Shown piece after piece: positions 46,714 through 60,905 of a stretch of DNA of 64,000 nucleotides (the stretch's first letter is position 1; each line of letters opens with the position of its first letter). The stretch spans positions 54,599,579 through 54,663,578 of the forward strand of contig CM055313.2 in NCBI GenBank assembly GCA_029255685.2, in the 5' to 3' direction. The position numbers and the translations under genes are program-made. The notes under the pieces were generated by a model. That model was not told where the DNA came from. It worked only from the letters and a program-made list of their open reading frames with translations, and searched no databases. This DNA comes from Silene conica. Lineage: Eukaryota; Streptophyta; Magnoliopsida; Caryophyllales; Caryophyllaceae.

Positions 46714-47501
46714 AACTCCCACTTGTCCGTACAAGTGTAGGTGCGATAACCGATTCTCATATCCTTTTAAAATTTCTCCCACTCAATGTAAGACAATTTG
46801 CAAATCCGCATTCGCAAAATTCGTATCTCACAAGCGATCTGTATCAAGATTGGTTTCCCCGACTAGAGAGTAACTTAACTGATAAAACGAATCTGTATTC
46901 GAGCATGGCCATGCATTTCAGTTACTACTCCTCGAGTGGCCCTGAGAAATGATAAAATCCTGATAAGGGTTTCGATATTTCCCTCAACTCGAATCCTGCC
47001 GATATCGCCCAGCATGAAATAACCCAGAAAAAATCCTCTTGGCCCCTGTTACGGTGACCGTGGGAAAGAAACCAAAGTTACCCAAAATCTGTCTTAATCT
47101 CAAGAGACAGTTGAAGGTCAAAAGACTCGACTCTAAGGAACACTATGGAGGTCCTATCCACGACCTGGCACCCAATGTTATAAAACATTTAGGACTCCAT
47201 AACGATGTCACGGGGTGTCCTACGAGATATCCGTATAGCTCGCCTTTGTGATTGGTCAGTCAGCCGCGTGACTTATGGCTCGTTGAACCCACCATCAACC
47301 AACGTCACAAAATGATTACCTGAGTTATCAGCTCAAGTGGGTAATCAAGGACCAAAACGATGTAATGTTAATCAGTTCACTTTGTGGTGTTCAAAATTGG
47401 CGTACAATTCCACATGAGAAACAAAACATTATATATCATAACAATAAGGTTGAATAGAGTACACGAGAAAATGAATTATTACATAAATTCATAAAAGAGT
47501 A
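46714..47501 (-). other. Copia-2 3' untranslated region, left unit
   Basis: There is no gene. It is homologous to 10390-11177 and includes the polypurine tract next to the LTR. Confidence 0.8.
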
Positions 47502-50500
47502 CTACAACTTAGGAACACATCCAATTCCCATGGAATGAATGTGCCCTTCATGCTTATCACGTGGTAATGCTTTTGTGAGAGGATCAGCTATGTTGTCATC
47601 CGTAGCGATCTTATCAATGAAAATCTCCTTTTGCTCCACGTAATCTCTGATTAGATGAGCTTTCCGTTGTACATGCCTAGCCTTGCTGCTAGACTTATGC
47701 TCCTTAGCTTGGAAGATGGCACCGCTATTGTCACAATAAACGGTGATTGGGTCATTCGAACTAGGCACTACTGATAGTCCTTGTAAGAATTGACGCATCC
47801 ATATTGCTTCCTTAGCTGCTTCCGAGGCGGCATAGTACTCGGACTCAGTCGTAGAATCTGCTGTAACACTCTGTTTAGAACTTTTCCAGCTGACAGCAGC
47901 GCCATTAAGAGTAAAAACGAATCCAGACTGAGATTTCGAGTCATCTCGATCCGTTTGGAAGCTAGCATCTGCGTAACCCGTGGCGCAGAGTGTCGAGTCG
48001 CCTCCGTAAGTCAATCCCCAATCTTTAGTCCTCCGTAGGTACTTAAAAATGTTTTTCACGGCCATCCAGTGTTGTTCACCTGGATGAGCTTGGAATCGAC
48101 TTGTCATACTCAATGCATATGCAACGTCAGGACGTGTGCATATCATGGCATACATGATTGATCCTATTGCCGAAGCATAAGGAATCCGACTCATGCGCTC
48201 TTTCTCTTCCAATGACTTAGCTTCTTGAGTCTTGCTCAAGTGAAGCCCAGGAGTCATAGGAAGGAACCCCTTCTTGGAGTTCGTCATGCTGAATCTCTCC
48301 AGAATCTTCTCTATATAAGACTCCTGACTGAGAGACAACATCCGTCGTGATCTATCCCTGTAGATACGGATGCCCAAAATTCTTTGTGCCTCTCCCAGAT
48401 CTTTCATCTGGAAATGGTTTTTCAACCATGCTTTAACCGAAGATAAGAGAGGTATGTCATTCCCAATCAAGAGTATGTCGTCGACATACAGTACTAGGAA
48501 TACAATCTTGCTCCCACTCGACTTGATATAGAGACATGGTTCCTCGACTGACCGAATGAACCCATTCTCTTTTATCACTTGGTCGAAGCGATGATTCCAA
48601 CTCCGCGATGCTTACTTAAGTCCATAGATGGAACGCTTAAGCTTGCAAACTTTCTTAGGATGTGCTGGATCGATAAAACCCTCAGGTTGTACCATGTACA
48701 AATCTTCCTCCAAATAACCGTTTAAGAAGGAGGTTTTAACGTCCATTTGCCATATTTCATAGTCATGAAATGCGGCGATCGCTAAGATAATCCGAATGGA
48801 ACGTAGCATGACTACGGGTGCAAAGATCTCATCATAGTGCAAGCCTGGCACTTGAGTGAAACCTTTAGCAACTAGTCTAGCCTTGTGGATATCTTGTTGT
48901 CCTTCCACGGCATGCTTTATCTTGTAAAGCCATTTGCATTGAAGGGGACGTACCTTTGCAGGTAGGTCCACAAGATCCCACACGTTGTTCTCATACATGG
49001 AGTCCATCTCGGATTGCATGGCTTCTAGCCATAGCTTTGAGTCAGAACTGGTCATGGCACCTTTATAGGTTGTGGGTTCGTTACCCTCTAGGAGTAAGAC
49101 GTCATCTGTATCATGTTCCTCGACCATACCAATGTATCTGTCCGGAGGAATAGAGACTTTTCCCGACCTCCTAGGTTCCTCAGGGATATCTACCGCAGCC
49201 TCGGTTGAAGGAACTGTTTCCTCCAATGGTTGCTCGGTAGTTGGTTCTTGAACCTCCGATAACTCGAAGGTTCTATTACTCGACTTGTTCTCGAGAAATT
49301 CTTTCTCTAAGAACGTCGCACTAGCCGCAACAAAAACACGTTGTTCGGTTGGCGAGTAGAAGTAATGACCAAAAGTTCCCTTTGGATAGCCTATAAAGTA
49401 TGTCTTGACCGATCGCGGGCCGAGCTTATCCTCGTGTCTCCACTTGACATAAGCCTCGCAGCCCCAAACCCGAATAAAGGACAAGTTAGGGACCGTTCCC
49501 TTCCATAATTCGTATGGAGTCTTGTCAACAGCTTTAGACGGACTTCGGTTAAGTATTAGAGCGGCCGACAAAAGAGCATAGCCCCATAATGAATCAGGCA
49601 CAACGGTGTGACTCATCATGGATCGAACCATATCAAGTAAAGTTCAATTTCTCCGTTCGGACACACCATTTAATTGTGGTGTTCCAGGTGGAGTCAACTG
49701 TAGCACGATCCCACAGTCTTAAAGGTGTTGATCAAACTCGTGTGAAAGATACTCACCACCACGATCCGAACGTAGTGCTTTAATCTTTCTACCTAGCTGG
49801 TTCTGTACCCGATTCTGGTATTCTTTGAACTTGTCAAATGATTCACTTTTATGCTTCATTAAATAGACATAGCCATATCTACTTAAATCGTCCGTGAAAG
49901 TGATGAAATACCTATAGCCTTCTCGTGCGTTGATCGACATAGGGCCACATACGTCTGTATGTATGAGTCCTAATAGGTCGGCAGCGCGCATTCCAACACC
50001 TTTGAAGGAAATACGAGTCATTTTGCCAATGAGACATGATTCACACGTGCCATATGATTCGAAATCAAAGGGCGATATAGCTCCATTCTGTATGAGCTGT
50101 TTTACGCGTTTCTCATTTATGTGTCCCATACGACAATGCCATAGGTAAGTTTGATCTTTGTCACCTACCTTTAATCTCTTGTTATTCACATGTAATATCT
50201 CGGTAGTTTGATCTAAAACATAAATTCCATTCATGGAAACTGCCTTGCCATAAATCATATTGTGTAAGGAGAAAATACAGCTATTATTCTCTATTACAAA
50301 TGAAAAACCGAGTTTGTCAAGTGCAGAAACTGAAATAATGTTTTTGGACAAACTAGGAACATAATAACAGTTATATAAAAATAACTCGAATCCACTTGGA
50401 AGCTGGATCACATATGTTCCCTTCGAGACTGCAGCAACGCGTGCTCCATTCCCGACACGCAGGTCCACCTCACCCTTGATTAGGGGTTCTTGGTTTCGGA

Positions 50501-51533
50501 GGCCCTGCACATGACTACATATATGAGAACCACAACCAGTATCAAGTACCCAAGTTCCGCAACTTGCATGGTTAATCTCAATCATGTGAATAAAAGAAGA
50601 AGAAGACATACCAACAGGAGTAACACGGCCTGCCTTAATGTCCTCGCGATACACGGGGCATGAGCGCCTCCAATGCCCAGTCTTGTGGCAATGGTGGCAT
50701 TCCATGCTTGTATCCTTGCTCTTTATCTTGCCCTGTGAGTTGCTCGACTCACCTGGCCCACTCTTAGTAAATCCTGGTTTCTTGAACCTGGGCTTACCTA
50801 CTGCTAGGTCGCCCTGAGCTTTAGCCTTCCCTTTACCCTTTCCCTTACTAGAGATCATGAGAACATCCTGCTTCATGCTCCCACTTAATTTCAGATCCTT
50901 CTCGGTCTGTACGAGAAGGGAGTGGAGCTCATGAGGAGTCTTCTTCATGTCGTTCATGTAGTAGTTGGCCCTAAAGAGGGCGAACCCATCATGAAGCGAA
51001 TGAAGCATACGATCAACGATTATGTTCTCACTGATCTTGCAGTTTAGGGTCTCCAGTTTCTCGATATTCTCAATCATGTTGAGAATATGTGGGCTAACAG
51101 CTTGACCCTTCTGGAGTTTCGCCTCAAAGAAGCGACAGGTATGCTCATAAGAAACGATTCTCGGAGCCTTGGAGAATTCGTTAGAGAGCGTGGTGAAAAT
51201 CTTGTTTGCACCATGGGATATGAAGCGTCTTTGCAAATTTGATTCCATTGCATAGATGAGTACGTTCTTTATCGCACCCGCTTCCATAACGAAATCGCTA
51301 TGGGCGCGAATTTCGTTAGCTCTAGCTCCAGTTCCTGGGTGTGCCGGAATGGGCTCAGTTAAATACTTAATCTTTCCGTCAGCAATGGCAGCATTCCGTA
51401 GTGCTGCCTCCCAGTCAGAGAAGTTTGACCCATCATTCCTCAGTCTAGTTGACTGATTCATGGAGTCCATGAAGGCCTTTAGCCAGGATTCACGTGCTAG
51501 CTTGGCACTTGGCATTGGGTCTTCACCAGCCAT
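47502..51533 (-). pseudogene. Copia-2 gag-pol region, left unit
   Basis: Minus strand, starting MAGEDPMPS at 51533. It has copia gag, zinc knuckle CHHCHKTGHWRRSC, protease WVLDTGCGSH, integrase core, reverse transcriptase with YVDDILL, and RNase H ending GIGCVPKL near 47502. It is very close to copia-1 by eye but carries its own differences. Broken in about two places. Confidence 0.93.
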
Positions 51534-53258
51534 TTTAGTTATACAGCAGTTTTAATGAACGTGTTCTACACTGAAAAAGAAGATAAAACAAAACCATATA
51601 AGCAACTCATTGTTGTGATTTAAGTCTATATTAAATTGAATTTAAACTCGTAGACTCATGCATTTATATAATTGATCTCCCTCAAGAATTATATAAACGA
51701 TCCCAAGACTCAATTTCCGTATATTGATAAGCCCACAGTTTGGCTAATTCCAATCGTTGGAACTCTTGGTCGATAGATTTCCGTATATCCTATCTATTAG
51801 TCCATCTCAGTCACTAGATAGTATCGAGTGACCATGATGTTGAGATAAAATAAATCATCTGTTCCCACTTACCCGACGTAGAAGGGGTCATATTATGCCT
51901 ACCGACGAAGAAGGGATTCATGGGAGGCTGATTTATAAAGACTAATCTCAATTTTTGGTTATACGAGGAAGACCCCATCAACTTTTATTTAACCATATTT
52001 AAGTGAACTAAAAACTAGCATTTGCGTGAATGAATTAAATAAAGTGATGGCTTAGCAATTGACATGTGACATCTGTATTGTCACAGAAAACTAACGCGTG
52101 ACCTCTACATGAGTCAGTTTTCAGGCATGATATAGGTGGTTTGGTTTTTAGGCGGAATATGATGCAAGCTATTATCGATGAAAGCATAAAGATAAATGCA
52201 ATAAACGTAAATAAAAGTCCTAGTGTGGCCTATCCTACCAAAATAAACATAAAACAACTTGGAATCCACCGTTGGACCCTAGAAGCTTGTCTTAATGTTC
52301 CATCTTGGTCCTTGCAGCGGGAGTGAGCATCCGGTCTCCGTCTTTGGTCTTCACAAAATTACTAATTTAAATTACAAAAGTAGTCCTAGATACATTCTAA
52401 TTTAAATACAAAAGTAATTACATGGCAAAAACCCAAAACCGGAGATTCAAGATCTCAAAATTACAAGCAAGACTGTGTCCCATCATTACGGTAACACAAT
52501 CTTCTAAGGCCACACTAAGTTACAACCGTTTGCAAAAATTAAATACGTTATTGAAAGCATTCAACGCATTCACAAGACGATAAATAAAATGCATCAACTA
52601 AATAAAATTTATACATGACATAATACTGTTATTATGATTAATAAATTTATACCAAACCACCTTTTAAGATTAAAATTATGTGACTATACCGCTTTAATCA
52701 CCAATTTTAATAAACATATAATCCATTATTTTAAACTGTTTTAAAACAATATGTATCAAACGAGGGTGAACCGTTTCACTAAATAATATACTATTTCCGT
52801 ATACAGTATATTATTTTAAGCCATGTGAAAATAAGAAAACAAGTTATTTTCGAAAAAGATAGCCTGAAAGAAAAGCACTCGACCGAGCAACAGAGGCACT
52901 CGATCGAGTGTCAGTGTCACTCGATCGAGTGCAGCAGTGGCTCGATCGAGTGACTCGTTAAAACGCAAACGCTGCACTTTAAATCTAAACAAGTTTTTAT
53001 TTTTTGATATAAAACATGAAAATCAAAAATAAAAACAACAAAAGATCCACATATAGCTAAAAATATCGATTAAATAACAATATGCGAATTAGAATCGAAA
53101 ACAAGATCGATTACAACACAAAAGCACACGCACGAGGCCTGGTACAAGGGCACTCGATCGAGTGCAACAGAGACTCGATCGAGTGCCAAGGCAGAGTGCA
53201 CGGTTTTCTTAAAATTTTAAAACTTATGAAAGACACAATTGTAAAATTTCATGGCCTA
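51534..53258 (-). other. Copia-2 leader, left unit
   Basis: There is no gene. It aligns with the copia-1 leader except where the palindromic motifs lie (52879-52949 and 53154-53182). Confidence 0.75.
52879..53182 (-). repeat. CTCGATCGAG motifs at 21-bp steps, left unit
   Basis: Four motifs start at 52879, 52900, 52921 and 52942, and a pair at 53154/53175. Every step is 21 bp. Several are the perfect palindrome CACTCGATCGAGTG. Confidence 0.93.
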
Positions 53259-53259
53259 A

Positions 53260-53272
53260 GGCTCTGATACCA
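53260..53272 (-). other. Copia-2 primer-binding site, left unit
   Basis: The minus strand reads TGGTATCAGAGCC, complementary to initiator tRNA-Met. The right unit has it at 60891-60903. Confidence 0.9.
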
Positions 53273-53274
53273 CT

Positions 53275-54344
53275 TGTGGGGAATAAAACGCGTATTCGCC
53301 CTAAACATGCAGGATTATAATGAAAATTACAGTCGTGAATATCGTCATAAGATAAAAAGGATAAGAAAAGAAGTACAACCTTTGGTCCTCGCGCAAAAGG
53401 CCTAAGAACAGGAATTAACACAAATTCCCTCCTATAACTTGCACCCAAGACTTAGAATGAGACGTGGCCGCGTGTGCTAGAAATCCTCTCCAACTGCCTT
53501 GCAATATTGGGAGAGCTGTTTAGGTTTTAGATGTGAGATCTGAGGTTTTGGGAGAAGAAAGCTCTCAAAACCCTAATTTTACCTTGAGATTATATTAATC
53601 AGTGCAACGAGAGTCTTTTGCATAAGGAGAAGTCATCTCCTTATATACTACACTTGGCCGAAATATCCAATAGGGTAGGAGTGGGCTTTCCACTCTTACC
53701 TTATTCTAATTCGTGATTCGACCCATTTAGCTATAATTTATTCGCGGGTTTTATTTATAAATCGCAACATGTTATCAGTTATTAATACTGTCGATATATT
53801 AATAACGGTCTGATAAAATACGATATTGTATAATTACCCAAATTAATATAACTGTTTATATTAATTCGCGAATACAATATTTAATTAAATATAACCGTTT
53901 ATATTTAATTTACGAATTAATCATGTAATCCGTATTAGCTAAAATTATTTAATCCGTATTAAATAATAATCTCAACATCTTATTGACTAATTTAGTAGTC
54001 AATACCTCTGACTAACTGTTTAGTCATATCCGGCAAAATGTGACTGTATTTTCATACCTTCACATCTCTCAAACGTGTCCTATAGGTGTGACGTATAGGG
54101 ACCAGTTGATCACCGCCATCCGTATGACAATAACGTCAAACTTATCTAGCAAGCCAACCGTTATTGATAAACGTGGATCAACTGGTAATAATACAAAAGT
54201 ATGCCCTTGTGATCCTTAAAGAGATTTAATAAGTCATTGTGCTTAATTGTCAAGGACACCAGCCCCAACAATCTCCCACTTGTCCGTACAAGGGTATGTG
54301 CAATGACGTTATCACACTACATGTGGAGGACACAAGCTCCAACA
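53275..54344 (-). repeat. Copia-2 LTR, shared middle copy
   Basis: 1070 bp, serving as 5' LTR of the left unit and 3' LTR of the right unit. It is bordered by a primer site on one side and a polypurine tract on the other, with no target duplication. Confidence 0.93.
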
Positions 54345-55132
54345 AACTCCCACTTGTCCGTACAAGTGTAGGTGCGATAACCGATTCTCATATCCTTTTA
54401 AAATTTCTCCCACTCAATGTAAGACAATTTGCAAATCCGCATTCGCAAAAGTCGTATCTCACAAGCGATCTGTATCAAGAGTGGTTTCCCCGACTAGAGA
54501 GTAACTTAACTGATAAAACGAATCTGTATTCGAGCATGGCCATGCATTTCAGTTACTACTCCTCGAGTGGCCCTGAGAAATGATAAAATCCTGATAAGGG
54601 TTTCGATATTTCCCTCAACTCGAATCCTGCCGATATCGCCCAGCATGAAATAACCCAGAAAAAATCCTCTTGGCCCCTGTTACGGTGACCGTGGGAAAGA
54701 AACCAAAGTTACCCAAAATCTGTCTTAATCTCAAGAGACAGTTGAAGGTCAAAAGACTCGACTCTAAGGAACACTATGGAGGTCCTATCCACGACCTGGC
54801 ACCCAATGTTATAAAACATTTAGGACTCCATAACGATGTCACGGGGTGTCCTACGAGATATCCGTATAGCTCGCCTTTGTGATTGGTCAGTCAGCCGCGT
54901 GACTTATGGCTCGTTGAACCCACCATCAACCAACGTCACAAAATGATTACCTGAGTTATCAGCTCAAGTGGGTAATCAAGGACCAAAACGATGTAATGTT
55001 AATCAGTTCACTTTGTGGTGTTCAAAATTGGCGTACAATTCCACATGAGAAACAAAACATTATATATCATAACAATAAGGTTGAATAGAGTACACGAGAA
55101 AATGAATTATTACATAAATTCATAAAAGAGTA
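54345..55132 (-). other. Copia-2 3' untranslated region, right unit
   Basis: Copy of 46714-47501 with about two base differences near 54450-54482. Confidence 0.8.
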
Positions 55133-58100
55133 CTACAACTTAGGAACACATCCAATTCCCATGGAATGAATGTGCCCTTCATGCTTATCACGTGGTAATG
55201 CTTTTGTGAGAGGATCAGCTATGTTGTCATCCGTAGCGATCTTATCAATGAAAATCTCCTTTTGCTCCACGTAATCTCTGATTAGATGAGCTTTCCGTTG
55301 TACATGCCTAGCCTTGCTGCTAGACTTATGCTCCTTAGCTTGGAAGATGGCACCGCTATTGTCACAATAAACGGTGATTGGGTCATTCGAACTAGGCACT
55401 ACTGATAGTCCTTGTAAGAATTGACGCATCCATATTGCTTCCTTAGCTGCTTCCGAGGCGGCATAGTACTCGGACTCAGTCGTAGAATCTGCTGTAACAC
55501 TCTGTTTAGAACTTTTCCAGCTGACAGCAGCGCCATTAAGAGTAAAAACGAATCCAGACTGAGATTTCGAGTCATCTCGATCCGTTTGGAAGCTAGCATC
55601 TGCGTAACCCGTGGCGCAGAGTGTCGAGTCGCCTCCGTAAGTCAATCCCCAATCTTTAGTCCTCCGTAGGTACTTAAAAATGTTTTTCACGGCCATCCAG
55701 TGTTGTTCACCTGGATGAGCTTGGAATCGACTTGTCATACTCAATGCATATGCAACGTCAGGACGTGTGCATATCATGGCATACATGATTGATCCTATTG
55801 CCGAAGCATAAGGAATCCGACTCATGCGCTCTTTCTCTTCCAATGACTTAGCTTCTTGAGTCTTGCTCAAGTGAAGCCCAGGAGTCATAGGAAGGAACCC
55901 CTTCTTGGAGTTCGTCATGCTGAATCTCTCCAGAATCTTCTCTATATAAGACTCCTGACTGAGAGACAACATCCGTCGTGATCTATCCCTGTAGATACGG
56001 ATGCCCAAAATTCTTTGTGCCTCTCCCAGATCTTTCATCTGGAAATGGTTTTTCAACCATGCTTTAACCGAAGATAAGAGAGGTATGTCATTCCCAATCA
56101 AGAGTATGTCGTCGACATACAGTACTAGGAATACAATCTTGCTCCCACTCGACTTGATATAGAGACATGGTTCCTCGACTGACCGAATGAACCCATTCTC
56201 TTTTATCACTTGGTCGAAGCGATGATTCCAACTCCGCGATGCTTACTTAAGTCCATAGATGGAACGCTTAAGCTTGCAAACTTTCTTAGGATGTGCTGGA
56301 TCGATAAAACCCTCAGGTTGTACCATGTACAACTCTTCCTCCAAATAACCGTTTAAGAAGGAGGTTTTAACGTCCATTTGCCATATTTCATAGTCATGAA
56401 ATGCGGCGATCGCTAAGATAATCCGAATGGAACGTAGCATGACTACGGGTGCAAAGATCTCATCATAGTGCAAGCCTGGCACTTGAGTGAAACCTTTAGC
56501 AACTAGTCTAGCCTTGTGGATATCTTGTTGTCCTTCCACGGCATGCTTTATCTTGTAAAGCCATTTGCATTGAAGGGGACGTACCTTTGCAAGTAGGTCC
56601 ACAAGATCCCACACGTTGTTCTCATACATGGAGTCCATCTCGGATTGCATGGCTTCTAGCCATAGCTTTGAGTCAGAACTGGTCATGGCACCTTTATAGG
56701 TTGTGGGTTCGTTACCCTCTAGGAGTAAGACGTCATCTGTATCATGTTCCTCGACCATACCAATGTATCTGTCCGGAGGAATAGAGACTTTTCCCGACCT
56801 CCTAGGTTCCTCAGGGATATCTACCGCAGCCTCGGTTGAAGGAACTGTTTCCTCCAATGGTTGCTCGGTAGTTGGTTCTTGAACCTCCGATAACTCGAAG
56901 GTTCTATTACTCGACTTGTTCTCGAGAAATTCTTTCTCTAAGAACGTCGCACTAGCCGCAACAAAAACACGTTGTTCGGTTGGCGAGTAGAAGTAATGAC
57001 CAAAAGTTCCCTTTGGATAGCCTATAAAGTATGTCTTGACCGATCGCGGGCCGAGCTTATCCTCGTGTCTCCACTTGACATAAGCCTCGCAGCCCCAAAC
57101 CCGAATAAAGGACAAGTTAGGGACCGTTCCCTTCCATAATTCGTATGGAGTCTTGTCAACAGCTTTAGACGGACTTCGGTTAAGTATTAGAGCGGCCGAC
57201 AAAAGAGCATAGCCCCATAATGAATCAGGCACAACGGTGTGACTCATCATGGATCGAACCATATCAAGTAAAGTTCAATTTCTCCGTTCGGACACACCAT
57301 TTAATTGTGGTGTTCCAGGTGGAGTCAACTGTAGCACGATCCCACAGTCTTAAAGGTGTTGATCAAACTCGTGTGAAAGATACTCACCACCACGATCCGA
57401 ACGTAGTGCTTTAATCTTTCTACCTAGCTGGTTCTGTACCCGATTCTGGTATTCTTTGAACTTGTCAAATGATTCACTTTTATGCTTCATTAAATAGACA
57501 TAGCCATATCTACTTAAATCGTCCGTGAAAGTGATGAAATACCTATAGCCTTCTCGTGCGTTGATCGACATAGGGCCACATACGTCTGTATGTATGAGTC
57601 CTAATAGGTCGGCAGCGCGCATTCCAACACCTTTGAAGGAAATACGAGTCATTTTGCCAATGAGACATGATTCACACGTGCCATATGATTCGAAATCAAA
57701 GGGCGATATAGCTCCATTCTGTATGAGCTGTTTTACGCGTTTCTCATTTATGTGTCCCATACGACAATGCCATAGGTAAGTTTGATCTTTGTCACCTACC
57801 TTTAATCTCTTGTTATTCACATGTAATATCTCGGTAGTTTGATCTAAAACATAAATTCCATTCATGGAAACTGCCTTGCCATAAATCATATTGTGTAAGG
57901 AGAAAATACAGCTATTATTCTCTATTACAAATGAAAAACCGAGTTTGTCAAGTGCAGAAACTGAAATAATGTTTTTGGACAAACTAGGAACATAATAACA
58001 GTTATATAAAAATAACTCGAATCCACTTGGAAGCTGGATCACATATGTTCCCTTCGAGACTGCAGCAACGCGTGCTCCATTCCCGACACGCAGGTCCACC

Positions 58101-59164
58101 TCACCCTTGATTAGGGGTTCTTGGTTTCGGAGGCCCTGCACATGACTACATATATGAGAACCACAACCAGTATCAAGTACCCAAGTTCCGCAACTTGCAT
58201 GGTTAATCTCAATCATGTGAATAAAAGAAGAAGAAGACATACCAACAGGAGTAACACGGCCTGCCTTAATGTCCTCGCGATACACGGGGCATGAGCGCCT
58301 CCAATGCCCAGTCTTGTGGCAATGGTGGCATTCCATGCTTGTATCCTTGCTCTTTATCTTGCCCTGTGAGTTGCTCGACTCACCTGGCCCACTCTTAGTA
58401 AATCCTGGTTTCTTGAACCTGGGCTTACCTACTGCTAGGTCGCCCTGAGCTTTAGCCTTCCCTTTACCCTTTCCCTTACTAGAGATCATGAGAACATCCT
58501 GCTTCATGCTCCCACTTAATTTCAGATCCTTCTCGGTCTGTACGAGAAGGGAGTGGAGCTCATGAGGAGTCTTCTTCATGTCGTTCATGTAGTAGTTGGC
58601 CCTAAAGAGGGCGAACCCATCATGAAGCGAATGAAGCATACGATCAACGATTATGTTCTCACTGATCTTGCAGTTTAGGGTCTCCAGTTTCTCGATATTC
58701 TCAATCATGTTGAGAATATGTGGGCTAACAGCTTGACCCTTCTGGAGTTTCGCCTCAAAGAAGCGACAGGTATGCTCATAAGAAACGATTCTCGGAGCCT
58801 TGGAGAATTCGTTAGAGAGCGTGGTGAAAATCTTGTTTGCACCATGGGATATGAAGCGTCTTTGCAAATTTGATTCCATTGCATAGATGAGTACGTTCTT
58901 TATCGCACCCGCTTCCATAACGAAATCGCTATGGGCGCGAATTTCGTTGGCTCTAGCTCCAGTTCCTGGGTGTGCCGGAATGGGCTCAGTTAAATACTTA
59001 ATCTTTCCGTCAGCAATGGCAGCATTCCGTAGTGCTGCCTCCCAGTCAGAGAAGTTTGACCCATCATTCCTCAGTCTAGTTGACTGATTCATGGAGTCCA
59101 TGAAGGCCTTTAGCCAGGATTCACGTGCTAGCTTGGCACTTGGCATTGGGTCTTCACCAGCCAT
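55133..59164 (-). pseudogene. Copia-2 gag-pol region, right unit
   Basis: Copy of the left-unit gag-pol shifted by 7631 bp with the same domain order and only a few substitutions. Broken in about two places, shared with the left unit. Confidence 0.93.
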
Positions 59165-60889
59165 TTTAGTTATACAGCAGTTTTAATGAACGTGTTCTAC
59201 ACTGAAAAAGAAGATAAAACAAAACCATATAAGCAACTCATTGTTGTGATTTAAGTCTATATTAAATTGAATTTAAACTCGTAGACTCATGCATTTATAT
59301 AATTGATCACCCTCAAGAATTATATAAACGATCCCAAGACTCAATTTCCGTATATTGATAAGCCCACAGTTTGGCTAATTCCAATCGTTGGAACTCTTGG
59401 TCGATAGATTTCCGTATATCCTATCTATTAGTCCATCTCAGTCACTAGATAGTATCGAGTGACCATGATGTTGAGATAAAATAAATCATCTGTTCCCACT
59501 TACCCGACGTAGAAGGGGTCATATTATGCCTACCGACGAAGAAGGGATTCATGGGAGGCTGATTTATAAAGACTAATCTCAATTTTTGGTTATACGAGGA
59601 AGACCCCATCAACTTTTATTTAACCATATTTAAGTGAACTAAAAACTAGCATTTGCGTGAATGAATTAAATAAAGTGATGGCTTAGCAATTGACATGTGA
59701 CATCTGTATTGTCACAGAAAACTAACGCGTGACCTCTACATGAGTCAGTTTTCAGGCATGATATAGGTGGTTTGGTTTTTAGGCGGAATATGATGCAAGC
59801 TATTATCGATGAAAGCATAAAGATAAATGCAATAAACGTAAATAAAAGTCCTAGTGTGGCCTATCCTACCAAAATAAACATAAAACAACTTGGAATCCAC
59901 CGTTGGACCCTAGAAGCTTGTCTTAATGTTCCATCTTGGTCCTTGCAGCGGGAGTGAGCATCCGGTCTCCGTCTTTGGTCTTCACAAAATTACTAATTTA
60001 AATTACAAAAGTAGTCCTAGATACATTCTAATTTAAATACAAAAGTAATTACATGGCAAAAACCCAAAACCGGAGATTCAAGATCTCAAAATTACAAGCA
60101 AGACTGTGTCCCATCATTACGGTAACACAATCTTCTAAGGCCACACTAAGTTACAACCGTTTGCAAAAATTAAATACGTTATTGAAAGCATTCAACGCAT
60201 TCACAAGACGATAAATAAAATGCATCAACTAAATAAAATTTATACATGACATAATATTGTTATTATGATTAATAAATTTATACCAAACCACCTTTTAAGA
60301 TTAAAATTATGTGACTATACCGCTTTAATCACCAATTTTAATAAACATATAATCCATTATTTTAAACTGTTTTAAAACAATATGTATCAAACGAGGGTGA
60401 ACCGTTTCACTAAATAATATACTATTTCCGTATACAGTATATTATTTTAAGCCATGTGAAAATAAGAAAACAAGTTATTTTCGAAAAAGATAGCCTGAAA
60501 GAAAAGCACTCGACCGAGCAACAGAGGCACTCGATCGAGTGTCAGTGTCACTCGATCGAGTGCAGCAGTGGCTCGATCGAGTGACTCGTTAAAACGCAAA
60601 CGCTGCACTTTAAATCTAAACAAGTTTTTATTTTTTGATATAAAACATGAAAATCAAAAATAAAAACAACAAAAGATCCACATATAGCTAAAAATATCGA
60701 TTAAATAACAATATGCGAATTAGAATCGAAAACAAGATCGATTATAACACAAAAGCACACGCACGAGGCCTGGTACAAGGGCACTCGATCGAGTGCAACA
60801 GAGACTCGATCGAGTGCCAAGGCAGAGTGCACGGTTTTCTTAAAATTTTAAAACTTATGAAAGACACAATTGTAAAATTTCATGGCCTA
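59165..60889 (-). other. Copia-2 leader, right unit
   Basis: There is no gene. Copy of 51534-53258, with CTCGATCGAG motifs at 60510, 60531, 60552, 60573 and 60785/60806. Confidence 0.75.
60510..60813 (-). repeat. CTCGATCGAG motifs at 21-bp steps, right unit
   Basis: Same six motifs as in the left unit, unchanged. Confidence 0.93.
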
Positions 60890-60905
60890 AGGCTCTGATA
60901 CCACT

